64,000 bases of DNA from Erwinia phyllosphaerae (GTDB lineage Bacteria; Pseudomonadota; Gammaproteobacteria; Enterobacterales; Enterobacteriaceae), in assembly GCF_019132875.1 (NCBI RefSeq), contig NZ_JAHSPF010000016.1, forward strand, positions 1-64,000, in the 5' to 3' direction. A model generated the notes under the pieces. The model had not been told where the DNA came from. It saw only the letters and a list, made by a program, of their open reading frames with translations, and made no database searches. Each line of letters starts with the position of its first letter. Within the stretch, counting starts at the first letter, position 1. This document shows, one piece after another, positions 53,395-62,894 of the stretch. The position numbers were made by a program, and so were the translations under genes.

Positions 53395-54123
53395 GTGAAA
53401 GCCATCATAGTGGAAGATGAATTTCTGGCGCAGCAGGAGCTGAGCTGGCTGATCCGCCAGCATAGCCAGATCCAGATTGAAGCAACCTTTGACGACGGTC
53501 TGGACGTGCTGAAATACCTGCAAAACCACCAGCCGGACGTGATTTTTCTGGATATTAATATTCCCTCGCTGGACGGCGTGCTGCTGGCGCAAAACATCAG
53601 CAAGTTTGCCCATCGGCCGCTGATTGTTTTTATCACCGCCTACAAGGAGCACGCCGTAGAAGCGTTTGAGCTGGAGGCGTTTGACTATATCCTTAAGCCT
53701 TACCACGAGATGCGCATTATCACTATGCTGCGCAAGGTGGAAAACACGTTGCAGCAGGCGACGCAAGGCAGCGTCGACGGCCCGCGTAGTCAGGTGCATA
53801 CCATTAACCTGGTGAAAGACGAACGCATCATCGTGACGGACATCAACGATATTTATTATGCCGAAGCCCACGAGAAAATGACGTTTGTGTATACGCGGCG
53901 GGAAGAGTACGTGATGCCGATGAATATAACGGAGTTTTGTAGCCGGTTGCCTGATGAGGCTTTTTTTCGCTGCCACCGTTCCTACTGCGTCAATCTGAGC
54001 AAGATCCGCGAGATAGAGCCCTGGTTTAACAACACCTATATGCTTAAGCTGCGCGACCTGGACTTTCAGGTGCCGGTCAGCCGCAGCAAGGTGAAAGATT
54101 TCCGCCAGCTGATGCGGTTATAG
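53395..54123 (+). CDS. ypdB: LytTR response regulator YpdB
   Basis: 242 residues from a GTG. Receiver domain with EDEF acidic pair, phospho-Asp in VIFLDINIPSLDG, Thr/Ser switch FITAY and Lys in LKPYHE; LytTR DNA-binding domain (about 140-240: IIVTDINDIYYAEAHEKMTFVYTRREEY, FFRCHRSYCVNLSKIREIEPWFN). It activates the YhjX gene in E. coli; the three phased YpdB boxes at 41561-41612 show the same target here. Confidence 0.96.
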   Translation: MKAIIVEDEFLAQQELSWLIRQHSQIQIEATFDDGLDVLKYLQNHQPDVIFLDINIPSLDGVLLAQNISKFAHRPLIVFITAYKEHAVEAFELEAFDYILKPYHEMRIITMLRKVENTLQQATQGSVDGPRSQVHTINLVKDERIIVTDINDIYYAEAHEKMTFVYTRREEYVMPMNITEFCSRLPDEAFFRCHRSYCVNLSKIREIEPWFNNTYMLKLRDLDFQVPVSRSKVKDFRQLMRL

Positions 54124-54170
54124 ATTGCGGCACGGCTGGTCGGTCGTTCGACGCCTCGCCAGATAAAACA

Positions 54171-54193
54171 AAGGCCGGAAAATCCGGCCTTTA
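54171..54193. terminator. Bidirectional terminator between ypdB and glk
   Basis: AAGGCCGGA / TCCGGCCTT stem with a short loop and a T-rich tail, in the convergent gap. Confidence 0.88.
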
Positions 54194-54195
54194 CT

Positions 54196-55161
54196 TTACA
54201 GAATGCTGCCCAGCGTCTGGCGCAGATGCGCCCCGGCGCCCAGCAGGCCTGGCTTATCGTGGGTGATCAGATAAACCGGGATATTCTGCACGTAGTCTTT
54301 GAAGCGGCCTTTGTCTTCGAACGCGGCGCGGAAACCGGAAGCTTTAAAGAATTCCAGGAAGCGCGGCACGATACCGCCAGCGATATAAACGCCGCCGAAA
54401 GTGCCCATCGTCAGCGCCAGGTTGCCGCCAAAACGTCCCATAATCACGCAGAACATGGCCAGTGCACGACGGCAATCGGTGCAGCTGTCATCCAGCGCGC
54501 GCTGCGAAACGTCTTTTGGCTTTAAGTTTTCCGGCACGCGCTGGTCGGCTTTGACAATAGCGCGGTAAAGGTTAACCAGACCCGCACCGGAAAGGATACG
54601 CTCGGCTGAAACATGGCCCAGCTCGGCGCGTAACACTTCCAGGATCATATCTTCTTCGTCGCTGTTAGCGGCGAAATCGACGTGACCGCCCTCGCCCGGC
54701 AGGCTAACCCAGCGCTTATCCACATGCACCAGATGCGCCACGCCCAGACCGGTTCCGGCACCGTAAACGGCAACCGGCTTATCCTTGACCGGCGAAGTGC
54801 CGCCGAACTGCATGACGTCCTGCTCGCTCAGCATAGGAATGGCCATCGACACGGCGGTAAAGTCGTTGATGATCTCCAGATGCTCAAAACCCAGGTTCGC
54901 TTTCATTTTGCTGGTGGAAAAAGCCCAGTCGTGATTGGTCATTTCAACCCAGTCATCGGTAATTGGGCAGGCGATGGCGATGCAGCCATCCGTGACATCC
55001 TGCTGCTGCTCGGCAAGATAAAAACGGATGACGGCCTCAAGGCTATCGTAGTCTGCTGTGGAGAACGTTTTGGCTTGTGAGATAGCACCGTTCTCAACTT
55101 CACACAGTGCCAGGCGCGCGTTGGTGCCGCCTACATCACCTACCAAAGCATACTTAGTCAT
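54196..55161 (-). CDS. glk: Glucokinase
   Basis: 321 residues, the length of E. coli Glk. The ATP/phosphate motif [17 protein letters not shown] at the N-terminus, the sugar-binding region [28 protein letters not shown], the [17 protein letters not shown] motif and [17 protein letters not shown] identify the group-I bacterial glucokinase. Phosphorylates free glucose. Same neighbourhood as in E. coli. Confidence 0.97.
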   Translation of the reverse strand: MTKYALVGDVGGTNARLALCEVENGAISQAKTFSTADYDSLEAVIRFYLAEQQQDVTDGCIAIACPITDDWVEMTNHDWAFSTSKMKANLGFEHLEIINDFTAVSMAIPMLSEQDVMQFGGTSPVKDKPVAVYGAGTGLGVAHLVHVDKRWVSLPGEGGHVDFAANSDEEDMILEVLRAELGHVSAERILSGAGLVNLYRAIVKADQRVPENLKPKDVSQRALDDSCTDCRRALAMFCVIMGRFGGNLALTMGTFGGVYIAGGIVPRFLEFFKASGFRAAFEDKGRFKDYVQNIPVYLITHDKPGLLGAGAHLRQTLGSIL

Positions 55162-55324
55162 TATTGTTTTGCTCCGCTTACGTCATATGTACACACTATA
55201 AATTTCCCCCACTCAAACAACAACGCCCACCCGGCAAAAGGTGACGCCGCAACCGACTACCTTACCTGCACTGGCGGCAGTTTCCCACGGGCATCAATCT
55301 GAATCTGTTAGTAAAGCCAACATT

Positions 55325-56977
55325 TCAGGATGCGTTGCGCTCGTGAAGCGCCGTCGTCACCGCTTTTAACAGAGGCGGCACGTCAAGCTGCGGCAGCATA
55401 ACCTCCACCAGCGAGAGACGCGAGGTCTGTTCAATCACTTTCATCACTTCCTGCAATTGGGCAGTCTCTGTTACTCGCCAGCTTTGCGCCTGGCACTGTG
55501 CGCTGAACGCCTGCGGTAGCTGCGTCCAGTTCCATGCGGCTATATCATTGTAGCGCTGCCGCTCGCCGTGGATGGCCCGCTCTACAGTATAACCCTCATT
55601 ATTGAGCACAAAGATGACAGGCTTCAGGCCATCGCGCAGCATGGAGCCCAGCTCCTGAATCGTCAGCTGCGCAGACCCATCGCCGCTCAGCAGGATCACG
55701 CGGCGCTCAGGGCAGGCAATCTGTGCGCCCCATGCGGCGGGCAGCGTAAAGCCTATCGATCCCCACAGCGGCTGGCAGAGGAAAGTGACGTTATCGGGCA
55801 GGCGTAGCGCCGCCGCGCCAAACGCCGTGGTTCCCTGATCGGCCAGTACAATGTCGCCAGGCCGCAAAAAATCCTGCATAGCGTGCCAGAAGCCGTTTTG
55901 CGTCAGCGCGCCGTCCGCACAGTCGACAAGCGCCGGAGGTTGTGCGCCAGCATTATGCCAGTCGCGACCGTAGCGTTTTGTTAATCGATGCAGCGCCGCG
56001 ACGGCATCCTTCATCGCCAGCTGCGTAAACTGTTGGCTGCCTATGCGGCTAACGTAAAGACCAACATCAATATTACGCAAGGAATCAATTTGCTGGGTAA
56101 AGCCCGCTGTGATGGTATCCGTCCAGACTGCGCCAACGGTGATAATGACATCGCACTGTTCAATTATCGGTTGCGTATCCCCCGCGCTGGCCGCTCCGGC
56201 ATAGGTGCCAACAAAGCCTTTCTGCTGTTCCGGCAACACGCTTTTACCCATCAGCATGGTGGTAAAAGGCAGCGGGACGTCCGTGACCCACTGTTTTAGC
56301 GCATCGCGCAATCCGACACGATCTGCCAGAAAATCAGCAAGTAGCGAAACGCTTTTCGCTTTCGCCAGCAAGGCTTCCGCCGCTGCGGTAAAAGCGTCCA
56401 GGCTGCTTTGCAGCGATTCCGGCCGGTATGAAAGCGAACCTTCAGGCGGCGCTATCTCTGCTTCTGCCACGTCAGTCGGCAAAAAGAGGTAAACGGGACG
56501 GTGTTCACGCAGAGCGGTAATCAACAGCCTGTCGATTTCTGCCGCGGCGTTCTCTCTGCTCAGGATGGCCTGCGCTACGGTAACTTCGCGCGCAACGCGC
56601 ACAAAATGGGTAAAATCGCCGTCGCCCAGCGTATGGTGCAGCAGCAGTTTTTCCGCCTGCGCCGCGCTGGATGGCGCGCCAACAATATGGATAACCGGCA
56701 GATATTCCGCATAGCTACCGGCCACGCCATTTAGCGCGCTTAACTCACCAACGCCAAAAGTGGTCAGCAACGCCGCCGCGCCGCGACAGCGCGCGTAGCC
56801 GTCGGCAGCATAGGCCGCGTTCAGCTCGTTGCTGCTACCCATCCATCGAATGTCTTCACTGGCAATAACATGATCCAGAAATTGCAGGTTGTAGTCGCCA
56901 GGCACGCCAAACAGATGAGCAATACCGACCTGCTGCAGCCGGGTTAACAGATAATCGCCAACGGTGATGTTTTGCAT
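55325..56977 (-). CDS. ipdC: Indolepyruvate decarboxylase (IAA biosynthesis)
   Basis: 550 residues, ThDP-dependent decarboxylase of the IpdC type. The catalytic Glu is in SSNELNAAYAADGYAR (about residue 52), HHTLGDGDF gives the His-His pair, and LLSGDGSAQLTIQELGSMLRDG...FVLNNEGYTVER is the ThDP/Mg motif (GDG...NN). It converts indole-3-pyruvate to indole-3-acetaldehyde, a step in auxin synthesis common in Pantoea, Erwinia and Enterobacter; it can also decarboxylate phenylpyruvate. No TyrR box of the usual spacing is visible in the 200 bp upstream. Confidence 0.92.
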   Translation of the reverse strand: MQNITVGDYLLTRLQQVGIAHLFGVPGDYNLQFLDHVIASEDIRWMGSSNELNAAYAADGYARCRGAAALLTTFGVGELSALNGVAGSYAEYLPVIHIVGAPSSAAQAEKLLLHHTLGDGDFTHFVRVAREVTVAQAILSRENAAAEIDRLLITALREHRPVYLFLPTDVAEAEIAPPEGSLSYRPESLQSSLDAFTAAAEALLAKAKSVSLLADFLADRVGLRDALKQWVTDVPLPFTTMLMGKSVLPEQQKGFVGTYAGAASAGDTQPIIEQCDVIITVGAVWTDTITAGFTQQIDSLRNIDVGLYVSRIGSQQFTQLAMKDAVAALHRLTKRYGRDWHNAGAQPPALVDCADGALTQNGFWHAMQDFLRPGDIVLADQGTTAFGAAALRLPDNVTFLCQPLWGSIGFTLPAAWGAQIACPERRVILLSGDGSAQLTIQELGSMLRDGLKPVIFVLNNEGYTVERAIHGERQRYNDIAAWNWTQLPQAFSAQCQAQSWRVTETAQLQEVMKVIEQTSRLSLVEVMLPQLDVPPLLKAVTTALHERNAS

Positions 56978-57120
56978 AACGGTTCCCTTAAGGTGTGCAT
57001 TCCCTTGAGTATTGCTGATTTTTTCAGCGCCATTGGTAATGTGTCGCCAGAAAAAGTGGCAAGGAAACGTGCCGCCCGGTGCTTTTCCTTAAGTTGCGAT
57101 CTGTCACGCGCTCCGTTTCG

Positions 57121-57136
57121 GTGTAAACGTATACAC
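57121..57136. promoter_or_regulatory. GalR/LacI-family-type operator
   Basis: GTGTAAACGTATACAC has the central CG and GTGTA/TACAC arms of the GalR/GalS operator class, 44 bp upstream of the yghZ-type start and close to its promoter (TACTAT at about 57136-57141). Only one or two positions depart from a perfect palindrome. Confidence 0.6.
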
Positions 57137-57179
57137 TACTATGCTTATTTAGCTTTTAACCCTGAACCCGGGAGTTTTC

Positions 57180-58169
57180 ATGGTTTACCAGCCTGACGCA
57201 AAACGTTACCAGACAATGAGTTATCATCGTTGCGGCCATAGCGGACTAAAGCTGCCGGCCGTTTCGCTCGGCCTGTGGCACAACTTTGGCGACAGCACCC
57301 TGGTGGAAAACAGCCGCACGCTGTTACGACACGCCTTTGACCAGGGCATCACGCATTTCGATCTTGCCAATAACTACGGGCCACCGCCGGGTTCGGCAGA
57401 AGAGAACTTTGGCCGTATCCTGCGTCAGGATTTCCACTCGCTGCGCGACGAGCTGATCATCTCTTCTAAAGCGGGCTATACCATGTGGGATGGTCCTTAT
57501 GGCGACTGGGGCTCGCGTAAGTATCTGATCGCCAGCCTTAACCAAAGCCTGAAAAGAATGGGGCTGGACTATGTCGATATTTTTTATCATCACCGTCCGG
57601 ATCCGGAGACGCCGCTGGAAGAGACCATGACCGCACTGGATCATCTTGTGCGTCAGGGCAAGGCTCTCTACATCGCGCTTTCTAACTACCCGGCCGAGCT
57701 GGCGGCAAAAGCTATCGCTATCCTGCAGCAGCTGGGAACGCCCTGCCTGATCCACCAGCCCAAATATTCCCTGTTCGAACGCGCGCCGGAAAGTGGGCTG
57801 CTGGATGTTTTGCAGCAGCAGGGCGTTGGCTGTATCGCTTTTTCCCCGCTGGCGGGCGGCGTGTTAACCGATCGCTATTTGCAAGGCGTGCCGGAAGATT
57901 CGCGCGCGGCCAGCGGCAGCAAATTTCTGAGTAGCGAGCAGCTCACGCCGGAAAAAATGGAAAAGGTTCGCCAGCTGAATGAACTGGCGCAGCAGCGCGG
58001 ACAGAAGCTTTCGCAGATGGCGCTGGCATGGGTGTTGCGCGGCGGTCGCGTAACGTCAGTGTTGATTGGGGCCAGCAAAACCAGTCAGATTGATGACGCT
58101 ATCGGCATGCTGGCGCAGCGCGATTTTAGCCAGGCCGAGCTGGAGCGTATTGACGCGATTCTGGGCTAG
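57180..58169 (+). CDS. Aldo/keto reductase, YghZ-like (L-glyceraldehyde 3-phosphate reductase)
   Basis: 329 residues with the AKR14-type beginning YQTMSYHRCGHSGLKLPAVSLGLWHNFG. The catalytic tetrad can be read: Asp and Tyr in FDLANNYGPPPGSAEE, Lys in IISSKAGYTMW, His in DIFYHHRPDPETPLEETM. The NADPH-binding region is FSPLAGGVLTDRYL...VLIGASKTSQIDDAI. YghZ reduces L-glyceraldehyde 3-phosphate and methylglyoxal. It is divergent from ipdC. Other AKR substrates are possible. Confidence 0.88.
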   Translation: MVYQPDAKRYQTMSYHRCGHSGLKLPAVSLGLWHNFGDSTLVENSRTLLRHAFDQGITHFDLANNYGPPPGSAEENFGRILRQDFHSLRDELIISSKAGYTMWDGPYGDWGSRKYLIASLNQSLKRMGLDYVDIFYHHRPDPETPLEETMTALDHLVRQGKALYIALSNYPAELAAKAIAILQQLGTPCLIHQPKYSLFERAPESGLLDVLQQQGVGCIAFSPLAGGVLTDRYLQGVPEDSRAASGSKFLSSEQLTPEKMEKVRQLNELAQQRGQKLSQMALAWVLRGGRVTSVLIGASKTSQIDDAIGMLAQRDFSQAELERIDAILG

Positions 58170-58323
58170 CCCTTATCCGCCGCGCAATGCGGCGATTTTG
58201 CTGGCCGACATGGCTGCTAACACTTTTCTGACGCTTTTAAGAGTTTCCCAGGCGAAATCGTAACGTTCTCTTTATAATACTGGCACCAGGGCGGCGCAGT
58301 TCTGCCGCCGATAAGGAGAGAAA

Positions 58324-58665
58324 ATGAAACGTTTACTGCTTGTTGCCACCTTGCTGGCAAGTTTATCGCCGTTGGCGATGCACACAGCCTATGCCGACAG
58401 CGCCCGCATTGTGCTGGCACCTGGCGTTTCGCTGCATTTAGGCGATCGCGATCGTCATGGACGCTACTGGGACGGCGGCCGCTGGCGCGACGGTCGCTGG
58501 TGGCGTAATAACTATCGCTACAACGAAGGTCGCTGGTGGCGTCACGAACAGTGGCGTCGCCATGAAGAAATGCGGCATCGTCAGCAGTGGCGGCACGACC
58601 GTGAACGTCATCGGGAATGGCGTCACGAGCATGACCGCCGTCCGCCACCGCCGCCACGCTGGTAG
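58324..58665 (+). CDS. ypeC: DUF2502 periplasmic protein YpeC
   Basis: 113 residues: signal peptide (KRLLLVATLLASLSPLAMHTAYA), then SARIVLAPGVSLHLGDRDRHGRYWDGGRW and a repetitive Trp/Arg/His-rich tail (WRRHEQWRRHEEMRHRQQW) ending PPPPPRW. This is the DUF2502 pattern of YpeC, which is next to mntH in E. coli as here. Basic, aromatic-rich; role unknown. AAGGAG before the ATG. Confidence 0.88.
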   Translation: MKRLLLVATLLASLSPLAMHTAYADSARIVLAPGVSLHLGDRDRHGRYWDGGRWRDGRWWRNNYRYNEGRWWRHEQWRRHEEMRHRQQWRHDRERHREWRHEHDRRPPPPPRW

Positions 58666-58672
58666 AAACAAA

Positions 58673-58697
58673 AAGGGCGCTCGTTGAGCGCCCTTCT
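58673..58697. terminator. Terminator between ypeC and mntH
   Basis: AAGGGCGCTC / GAGCGCCCTT perfect stem with a 3-base loop, then TCTCTTTT; serves both convergent genes. Confidence 0.9.
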
Positions 58698-58711
58698 CTT
58701 TTGTGCCGCGA

Positions 58712-59950
58712 TTAGAGCCCTTTGGCCATTTCGATCAGCAGGTAAAAATTTAGCGCGACGACAATGACTACGATGACTTTGCCCATCCACTGCATCAGGC
58801 GGGAATTCACCATATCCCCCATCATCTTGCGATTGCCGGTAAAGGAAAGCAGCGGGATCAGCGCCAGCGCGATACCAAAGCTAAGCAGTACCTGGCTCAT
58901 GACCAGAATCTTTGTTGGTTCCCAGCCTGCCAGAATCACGATAAAGGAAGGCAGCATGGTTACCACGCGGCGAACCAGCAGTGGAATGCGGATATGGATA
59001 AAGCCCTGCATCACTACCTGACCCGCCATTGTCCCCACCACGGTGGAAGAAAGCCCCGCGGCCAGCAGGCTCAGTCCAAAGACCAGCGCTGCCGCACGAC
59101 CCAGCAAGGGATCGAGCGTCAAATAAGCCTGGTCCAGCTCGGCAATGCCGGTATGGCCGCTAAAGTGAAAAGCTGCCGCTGCCGTCGCCATCATCGCCAG
59201 GTTAACAAAGCCCGCGATAGTCATCGCAATCGCCACGTCCAGCTTGGTGGAAGAATAGCGTTCAGCGCGGCTACCGCCGTCAGGGTTTTGCGTCAAAGAT
59301 GAGTGCAGATAGATAACGTGCGGCATGATGGTCGCGCCCAGTACGCCAGCGGCCAGCAGCACCGCATCCGCAGTGGGCAGTGAAGGCACCGCGACGCCCT
59401 GCAATAAGTCCATGACCTTTGGCTGCGAGAAAAACAGCTCGATCACATAGGCCGCCGCTACAAACAGCAGCAGGCCACCAATGACCATCTCCAGCGGCTT
59501 CTGACCCCGGCTTTGCAGCATTAAAATCAGAAAGGTGACGACGCCGGTCAGCACCGCGCCCTGTAGCAAACTTACGCCAAAAATAAGCTTAAAACCGATG
59601 GCCGCGCCGATAAATTCCGCTAGATCGGTCGCCATAGCAATGATTTCTGCCTGTACCCAGTAAAACCAGACGGCAGGACGAGGAAAGCGGTCGCGAATAT
59701 GCTCCGCCAGGTTTTTGCCTGTCGCAATGCCCAGCTTGGCCGACATCAGCTGGATCACCATCGCCATAATGTTGGCCCAGACCACTACCCACAGTAGCTT
59801 GTAGCCGTAGGAAGCGCCCGCCTGAATATTGGTCGCAAAGTTGCCGGGATCGATATAGCCGATCGCTGCAATAAAGGCTGGCCCCATCAACGCAAATTTA
59901 ATTTTACGGGAACTTCGGACCGTTTGCTCCGCCGCGCGGCCTTCAAACAT
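58712..59950 (-). CDS. mntH: Manganese/proton symporter MntH (Nramp family)
   Basis: 412 residues from the ATG at 59950, chosen because AAGGGG lies seven bases upstream and the length equals E. coli MntH. Eleven TM helices; the Nramp signature [21 protein letters not shown] (TM1 metal site Asp-Pro-Gly-Asn), [18 protein letters not shown], and [15 protein letters not shown] (TM6 MPH motif). Imports Mn2+ with H+. Regulated by a perfect MntR palindrome and a Fur box upstream (60057-60080 and 59996-60014). Confidence 0.96.
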   Translation of the reverse strand: MFEGRAAEQTVRSSRKIKFALMGPAFIAAIGYIDPGNFATNIQAGASYGYKLLWVVVWANIMAMVIQLMSAKLGIATGKNLAEHIRDRFPRPAVWFYWVQAEIIAMATDLAEFIGAAIGFKLIFGVSLLQGAVLTGVVTFLILMLQSRGQKPLEMVIGGLLLFVAAAYVIELFFSQPKVMDLLQGVAVPSLPTADAVLLAAGVLGATIMPHVIYLHSSLTQNPDGGSRAERYSSTKLDVAIAMTIAGFVNLAMMATAAAAFHFSGHTGIAELDQAYLTLDPLLGRAAALVFGLSLLAAGLSSTVVGTMAGQVVMQGFIHIRIPLLVRRVVTMLPSFIVILAGWEPTKILVMSQVLLSFGIALALIPLLSFTGNRKMMGDMVNSRLMQWMGKVIVVIVVALNFYLLIEMAKGL

Positions 59951-59995
59951 AGTCATACCCCTTAATACACCTGAGAAGAGCATTGTTATTCAAAT

Positions 59996-60014
59996 GATAA
60001 TGATTTTCAATATC
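59996..60014. promoter_or_regulatory. Fur box upstream of mntH
   Basis: GATAATGATTTTCAATATC matches the 19-bp Fur consensus at 16 of 19 positions, 46 bp upstream of the mntH start. Confidence 0.85.
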
Positions 60015-60056
60015 ATTTAATCTGGTTAAACTTATCGCTGTGATAGCCTACGCTAA

Positions 60057-60080
60057 AAAGTATAGCCATTGCTATACTTT
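60057..60080. promoter_or_regulatory. MntR box upstream of mntH
   Basis: AAAGTATAGC (60057-60066), CATT spacer, GCTATACTTT (60071-60080): a perfect 10-bp inverted repeat that follows the enterobacterial MntR pattern AAACATAGC-N4-GCTATGTTT with small changes. The remaining gap up to nupC shows no gene. Confidence 0.9.
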
Positions 60081-60313
60081 CAGGCAAAGCTTTCCGTGAC
60101 TAAAATGTAAGCAATAAATGTACTTTAGGTTAAAAAAGATTCCCCCACAAGCTGGCGGGTGTTTTTTTAAACAGTACTGGAACGTGATCGGAAAGCAAAT
60201 TGTCCATTTAAGACGATAGGAATTTATTATATTGAGGCTTTAGTCTCGTTTTTCTGCAACTTGTTACATAGAATGTGCAGCGAAATATAACAGCCTTCAA
60301 ATTTGGAGCATCC

Positions 60314-61504
60314 ATGTCCCACATTCTGCATTTTGCACTGGCATTGGTGGTGGTGACGCTGCTGGCCTTACTGGTCAGTAGCGATCGTAAAAGCATCCGC
60401 GTGCGTTTTATTATACAGCTTCTGGTTATTGAAGTTTTACTGGCCTGGTTCTTCCTGAATTCAGAAGTGGGTCTGGGCTTCGTAAAGGGATTTGCCGGCT
60501 TCTTCGACAAGCTGCTGGGGTTTGCCGCGCAGGGAACCAGCTTCGTCTTTGGCAATATGAACGACAAAGGCCTGGCGTTCTTCTGGCTTAACGTGCTTTG
60601 TCCTATTGTCTTTATCTCTGCCCTGATCGGTATTTTGCAGCACTTCCGTATTTTACCCGTTGTCATTAGGGCGATCGGAACAGTGCTTTCTAAGGTCAAC
60701 GGCATGGGTAAACTGGAATCTTTTAACGCGGTAAGCTCGCTGATTTTGGGACAATCAGAAAACTTTATCGCCTATAAAGATATCCTGGGCAAAATGTCGC
60801 AGCGCCGCATGTACACGATGGCGGCCACGGCGATGTCGACCGTTTCGATGTCCATCGTCGGTGCCTACATGACCATGTTGCAGCCTAAATACGTGGTGGC
60901 GGCCCTGATCCTGAATATGTTCAGCACCTTTATTGTCCTGTCGCTGATCAACCCTTACCGCATCGAAAGCGAAGAAGATTTAAAGCTGAACGATCTGCAT
61001 CAGGGCCAGAGCTTCTTTGAAATGCTGGGTGAATATATCCTTGCCGGTTTCAAAGTGGCCGTGATCGTGGCGGCAATGCTGATTGGTTTTATCGCGCTAA
61101 TCTCCGCCATTAATGCGCTGTTTGACACCATTTTTGGTATCAGTTTCCAGGGCGTGCTGGGCTACGTGTTTTATCCGTTTGCATGGGTCATGGGCGTACC
61201 GTCTGCTGAAGCGCTACAGGTTGGCAGTATCATGGCTACCAAGCTGGTGTCTAACGAGTTTGTGGCGATGATGGATCTGCAGAAGATTGCCGCCACGCTG
61301 TCGCCACGCGCTGAAGGTATTCTGTCGGTCTTCCTGGTCTCCTTCGCTAACTTCTCCTCAATCGGTATTGTGGCCGGTGCCATTAAAGGCCTGAATGAAG
61401 AGCAAGGTAACGTGGTATCGCGTTTTGGCCTCAAGCTGCTTTACGGCTCTACTCTGGTCAGCGTGCTGTCCGCTTCTATTGCCGGTTTAGTGCTGGGCGG
61501 CTAA
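60314..61504 (+). CDS. nupC: Nucleoside/proton symporter NupC
   Basis: 396 residues from the ATG at 60314 (TTGGAG upstream), against 400 in E. coli. Concentrative nucleoside transporter fold: [29 protein letters not shown], the [21 protein letters not shown] motif (nucleoside-binding Gln-Ser-Glu), [26 protein letters not shown] segment [19 protein letters not shown] and [18 protein letters not shown]. Imports pyrimidine and most purine nucleosides with H+. No clear CRP/CytR pair could be read in the upstream region. Confidence 0.96.
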   Translation: MSHILHFALALVVVTLLALLVSSDRKSIRVRFIIQLLVIEVLLAWFFLNSEVGLGFVKGFAGFFDKLLGFAAQGTSFVFGNMNDKGLAFFWLNVLCPIVFISALIGILQHFRILPVVIRAIGTVLSKVNGMGKLESFNAVSSLILGQSENFIAYKDILGKMSQRRMYTMAATAMSTVSMSIVGAYMTMLQPKYVVAALILNMFSTFIVLSLINPYRIESEEDLKLNDLHQGQSFFEMLGEYILAGFKVAVIVAAMLIGFIALISAINALFDTIFGISFQGVLGYVFYPFAWVMGVPSAEALQVGSIMATKLVSNEFVAMMDLQKIAATLSPRAEGILSVFLVSFANFSSIGIVAGAIKGLNEEQGNVVSRFGLKLLYGSTLVSVLSASIAGLVLGG

Positions 61505-61529
61505 TAGCTGTTTCGTTTACTGTTCAGCG

Positions 61530-61555
61530 AAAGGCGAACCTCCGGGTTCGCCTTT
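61530..61555 (+). terminator. Terminator after nupC
   Basis: AAAGGCGAACC / GGTTCGCCTTT stem with TCCG loop, then TTT. Confidence 0.9.
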
Positions 61556-61585
61556 TTTGCAGCGGTCGCTTTAGTTAACCGCCCG

Positions 61586-62893
61586 TTACTCCAGCGGCAC
61601 CTGCAGATGGTCGCGCAGCGTCTTGCCCTGATAATCTTTTCTGAACGCACCGCGCTTTTGCAGTTCCGGCACCACGTAATCGGCAAAATCATGCAGCGAC
61701 GCGGGCATATCCGCCGGCATCAGCACAAAGCCGTCGCAGGCTTTGCTTTCCACCCACTCAATCATTTCGCTGGCGATGCTTTCCGGCGTCCCCACCAGCA
61801 CCGGAAAGGAAGCGCTGGCCGCATAGCTTTTTGCCACCTCCGCCAGCGTTTTCCCTTGCCTGCGGGCTTCGTTAATCACGTACTCAAAACGGCCTTTACT
61901 GCCGCTGATGGCATCAAATATGTCGGGGAACAGCGCGTCGGGATCGTGTTGGGAAAGATCGTAATTCATGCTGGCAGACATAAAGCTCAGCCCGGCCAGC
62001 GGATTGACCAGCTCATCCAGCTGGCGGCGCTTCTCTTCCGCTTCCTGCTGCGTAGCGCCGACAATCGGCATGATGCCCGGCAGAATTTTACAGGCCTGCG
62101 GCAAACGACCTTGCGCCGCCATCGCCGTTTTGAACTGTTGGTAAAACTGCTGCGCCCTTTCCCGTTCCGGCTGCACGGTAAAAATAACTTCGGCCACGCG
62201 CGTGGCAACCTCTTTGAAATCCTGGGATACGCCAGCCAGAATTTGTACCGGCCTGCCCTGCGGCGAAGCGGCTACCGTCAGCGGGCCTTTGATTTGAAAA
62301 TGTTCACCCGCAAAACGGGTATAGCTGACCTTATCCGGCCGGGCATAAATGCCACTCTCTTTGTCGGCCACCAGCGCATCCGGCTGCCAGCTGGCCAGCA
62401 GTTGATGAACTGCATCAATAAATTCGCCAGCCCGCTTGTAACGCTCCTGGTGTGCCAGGTGCCGGGTGCGGCTGAAGTTTTTTGCCTCGCCATCGTTAGT
62501 GGACGTCACCGCATTCCAGGCCATGCGTCCGGCGCTGAAATGATCCAGCGTGGCGATGGTACGTGCGGCATGAAAAGGTTCGCCGTAGGTGGTGGAAAGC
62601 GTGCCGCCAAGGCCAATACTGTGGGTAAACAGGCTGAGCGCCGTCAGCAGCGCCATCGGCTCCGGTCGCGCATAGCCGGGACGGTACTGTACCGTTGTGG
62701 TGATATCGCTGCCGTAAATATCATCGATAGACAGCTTGTCGGCGATGAAAGCAAAATCAAACTTTGCCTCTTCCGCTTTTTTTACCAGCCTGAGCCAGGT
62801 ATCAAGCGCCATAGGATCGTGATTTTGCGCAGCGGGATGACGCCATCCGCCCGCGTGCAGCCCGGTATCGCTAAGATAAAGCGCCAGATGCAT
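61586..62893 (-). CDS. LLM-class flavin monooxygenase (NtaA/SnaA/DszA-like)
   Basis: 435 residues from the ATG at 62893. Bacterial luciferase-like TIM barrel: MHLALYLSDTGLHAGGWRHP, DFAFIADKLSI, LTALSLFTHSIGLGGTLSTTYGEPFHAARTIATLDHFSAGRMAWNAVTS, PVQILAGVSQDFKEVATRVAEVIF and GTPESIASEMIEWVESKACDGFVLMP. This subgroup (FMNH2-dependent, two-component) oxidises sulfur or nitrogen heterocycles and chelators. It begins one base after the stop of the substrate-binding protein gene, so uptake and oxidation of a sulfonate/sulfur compound is likely. Confidence 0.88.
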   Translation of the reverse strand: MHLALYLSDTGLHAGGWRHPAAQNHDPMALDTWLRLVKKAEEAKFDFAFIADKLSIDDIYGSDITTTVQYRPGYARPEPMALLTALSLFTHSIGLGGTLSTTYGEPFHAARTIATLDHFSAGRMAWNAVTSTNDGEAKNFSRTRHLAHQERYKRAGEFIDAVHQLLASWQPDALVADKESGIYARPDKVSYTRFAGEHFQIKGPLTVAASPQGRPVQILAGVSQDFKEVATRVAEVIFTVQPERERAQQFYQQFKTAMAAQGRLPQACKILPGIMPIVGATQQEAEEKRRQLDELVNPLAGLSFMSASMNYDLSQHDPDALFPDIFDAISGSKGRFEYVINEARRQGKTLAEVAKSYAASASFPVLVGTPESIASEMIEWVESKACDGFVLMPADMPASLHDFADYVVPELQKRGAFRKDYQGKTLRDHLQVPLE

Positions 62894-62894
62894 A

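Noticed and set aside
56978..57180. TyrR box (TGTAAA-N6-TTTACA) for ipdC
   Set aside because: The only TGTAAA-like palindrome, at 57121-57136, has a shorter spacing that fits the GalR/LacI class instead.
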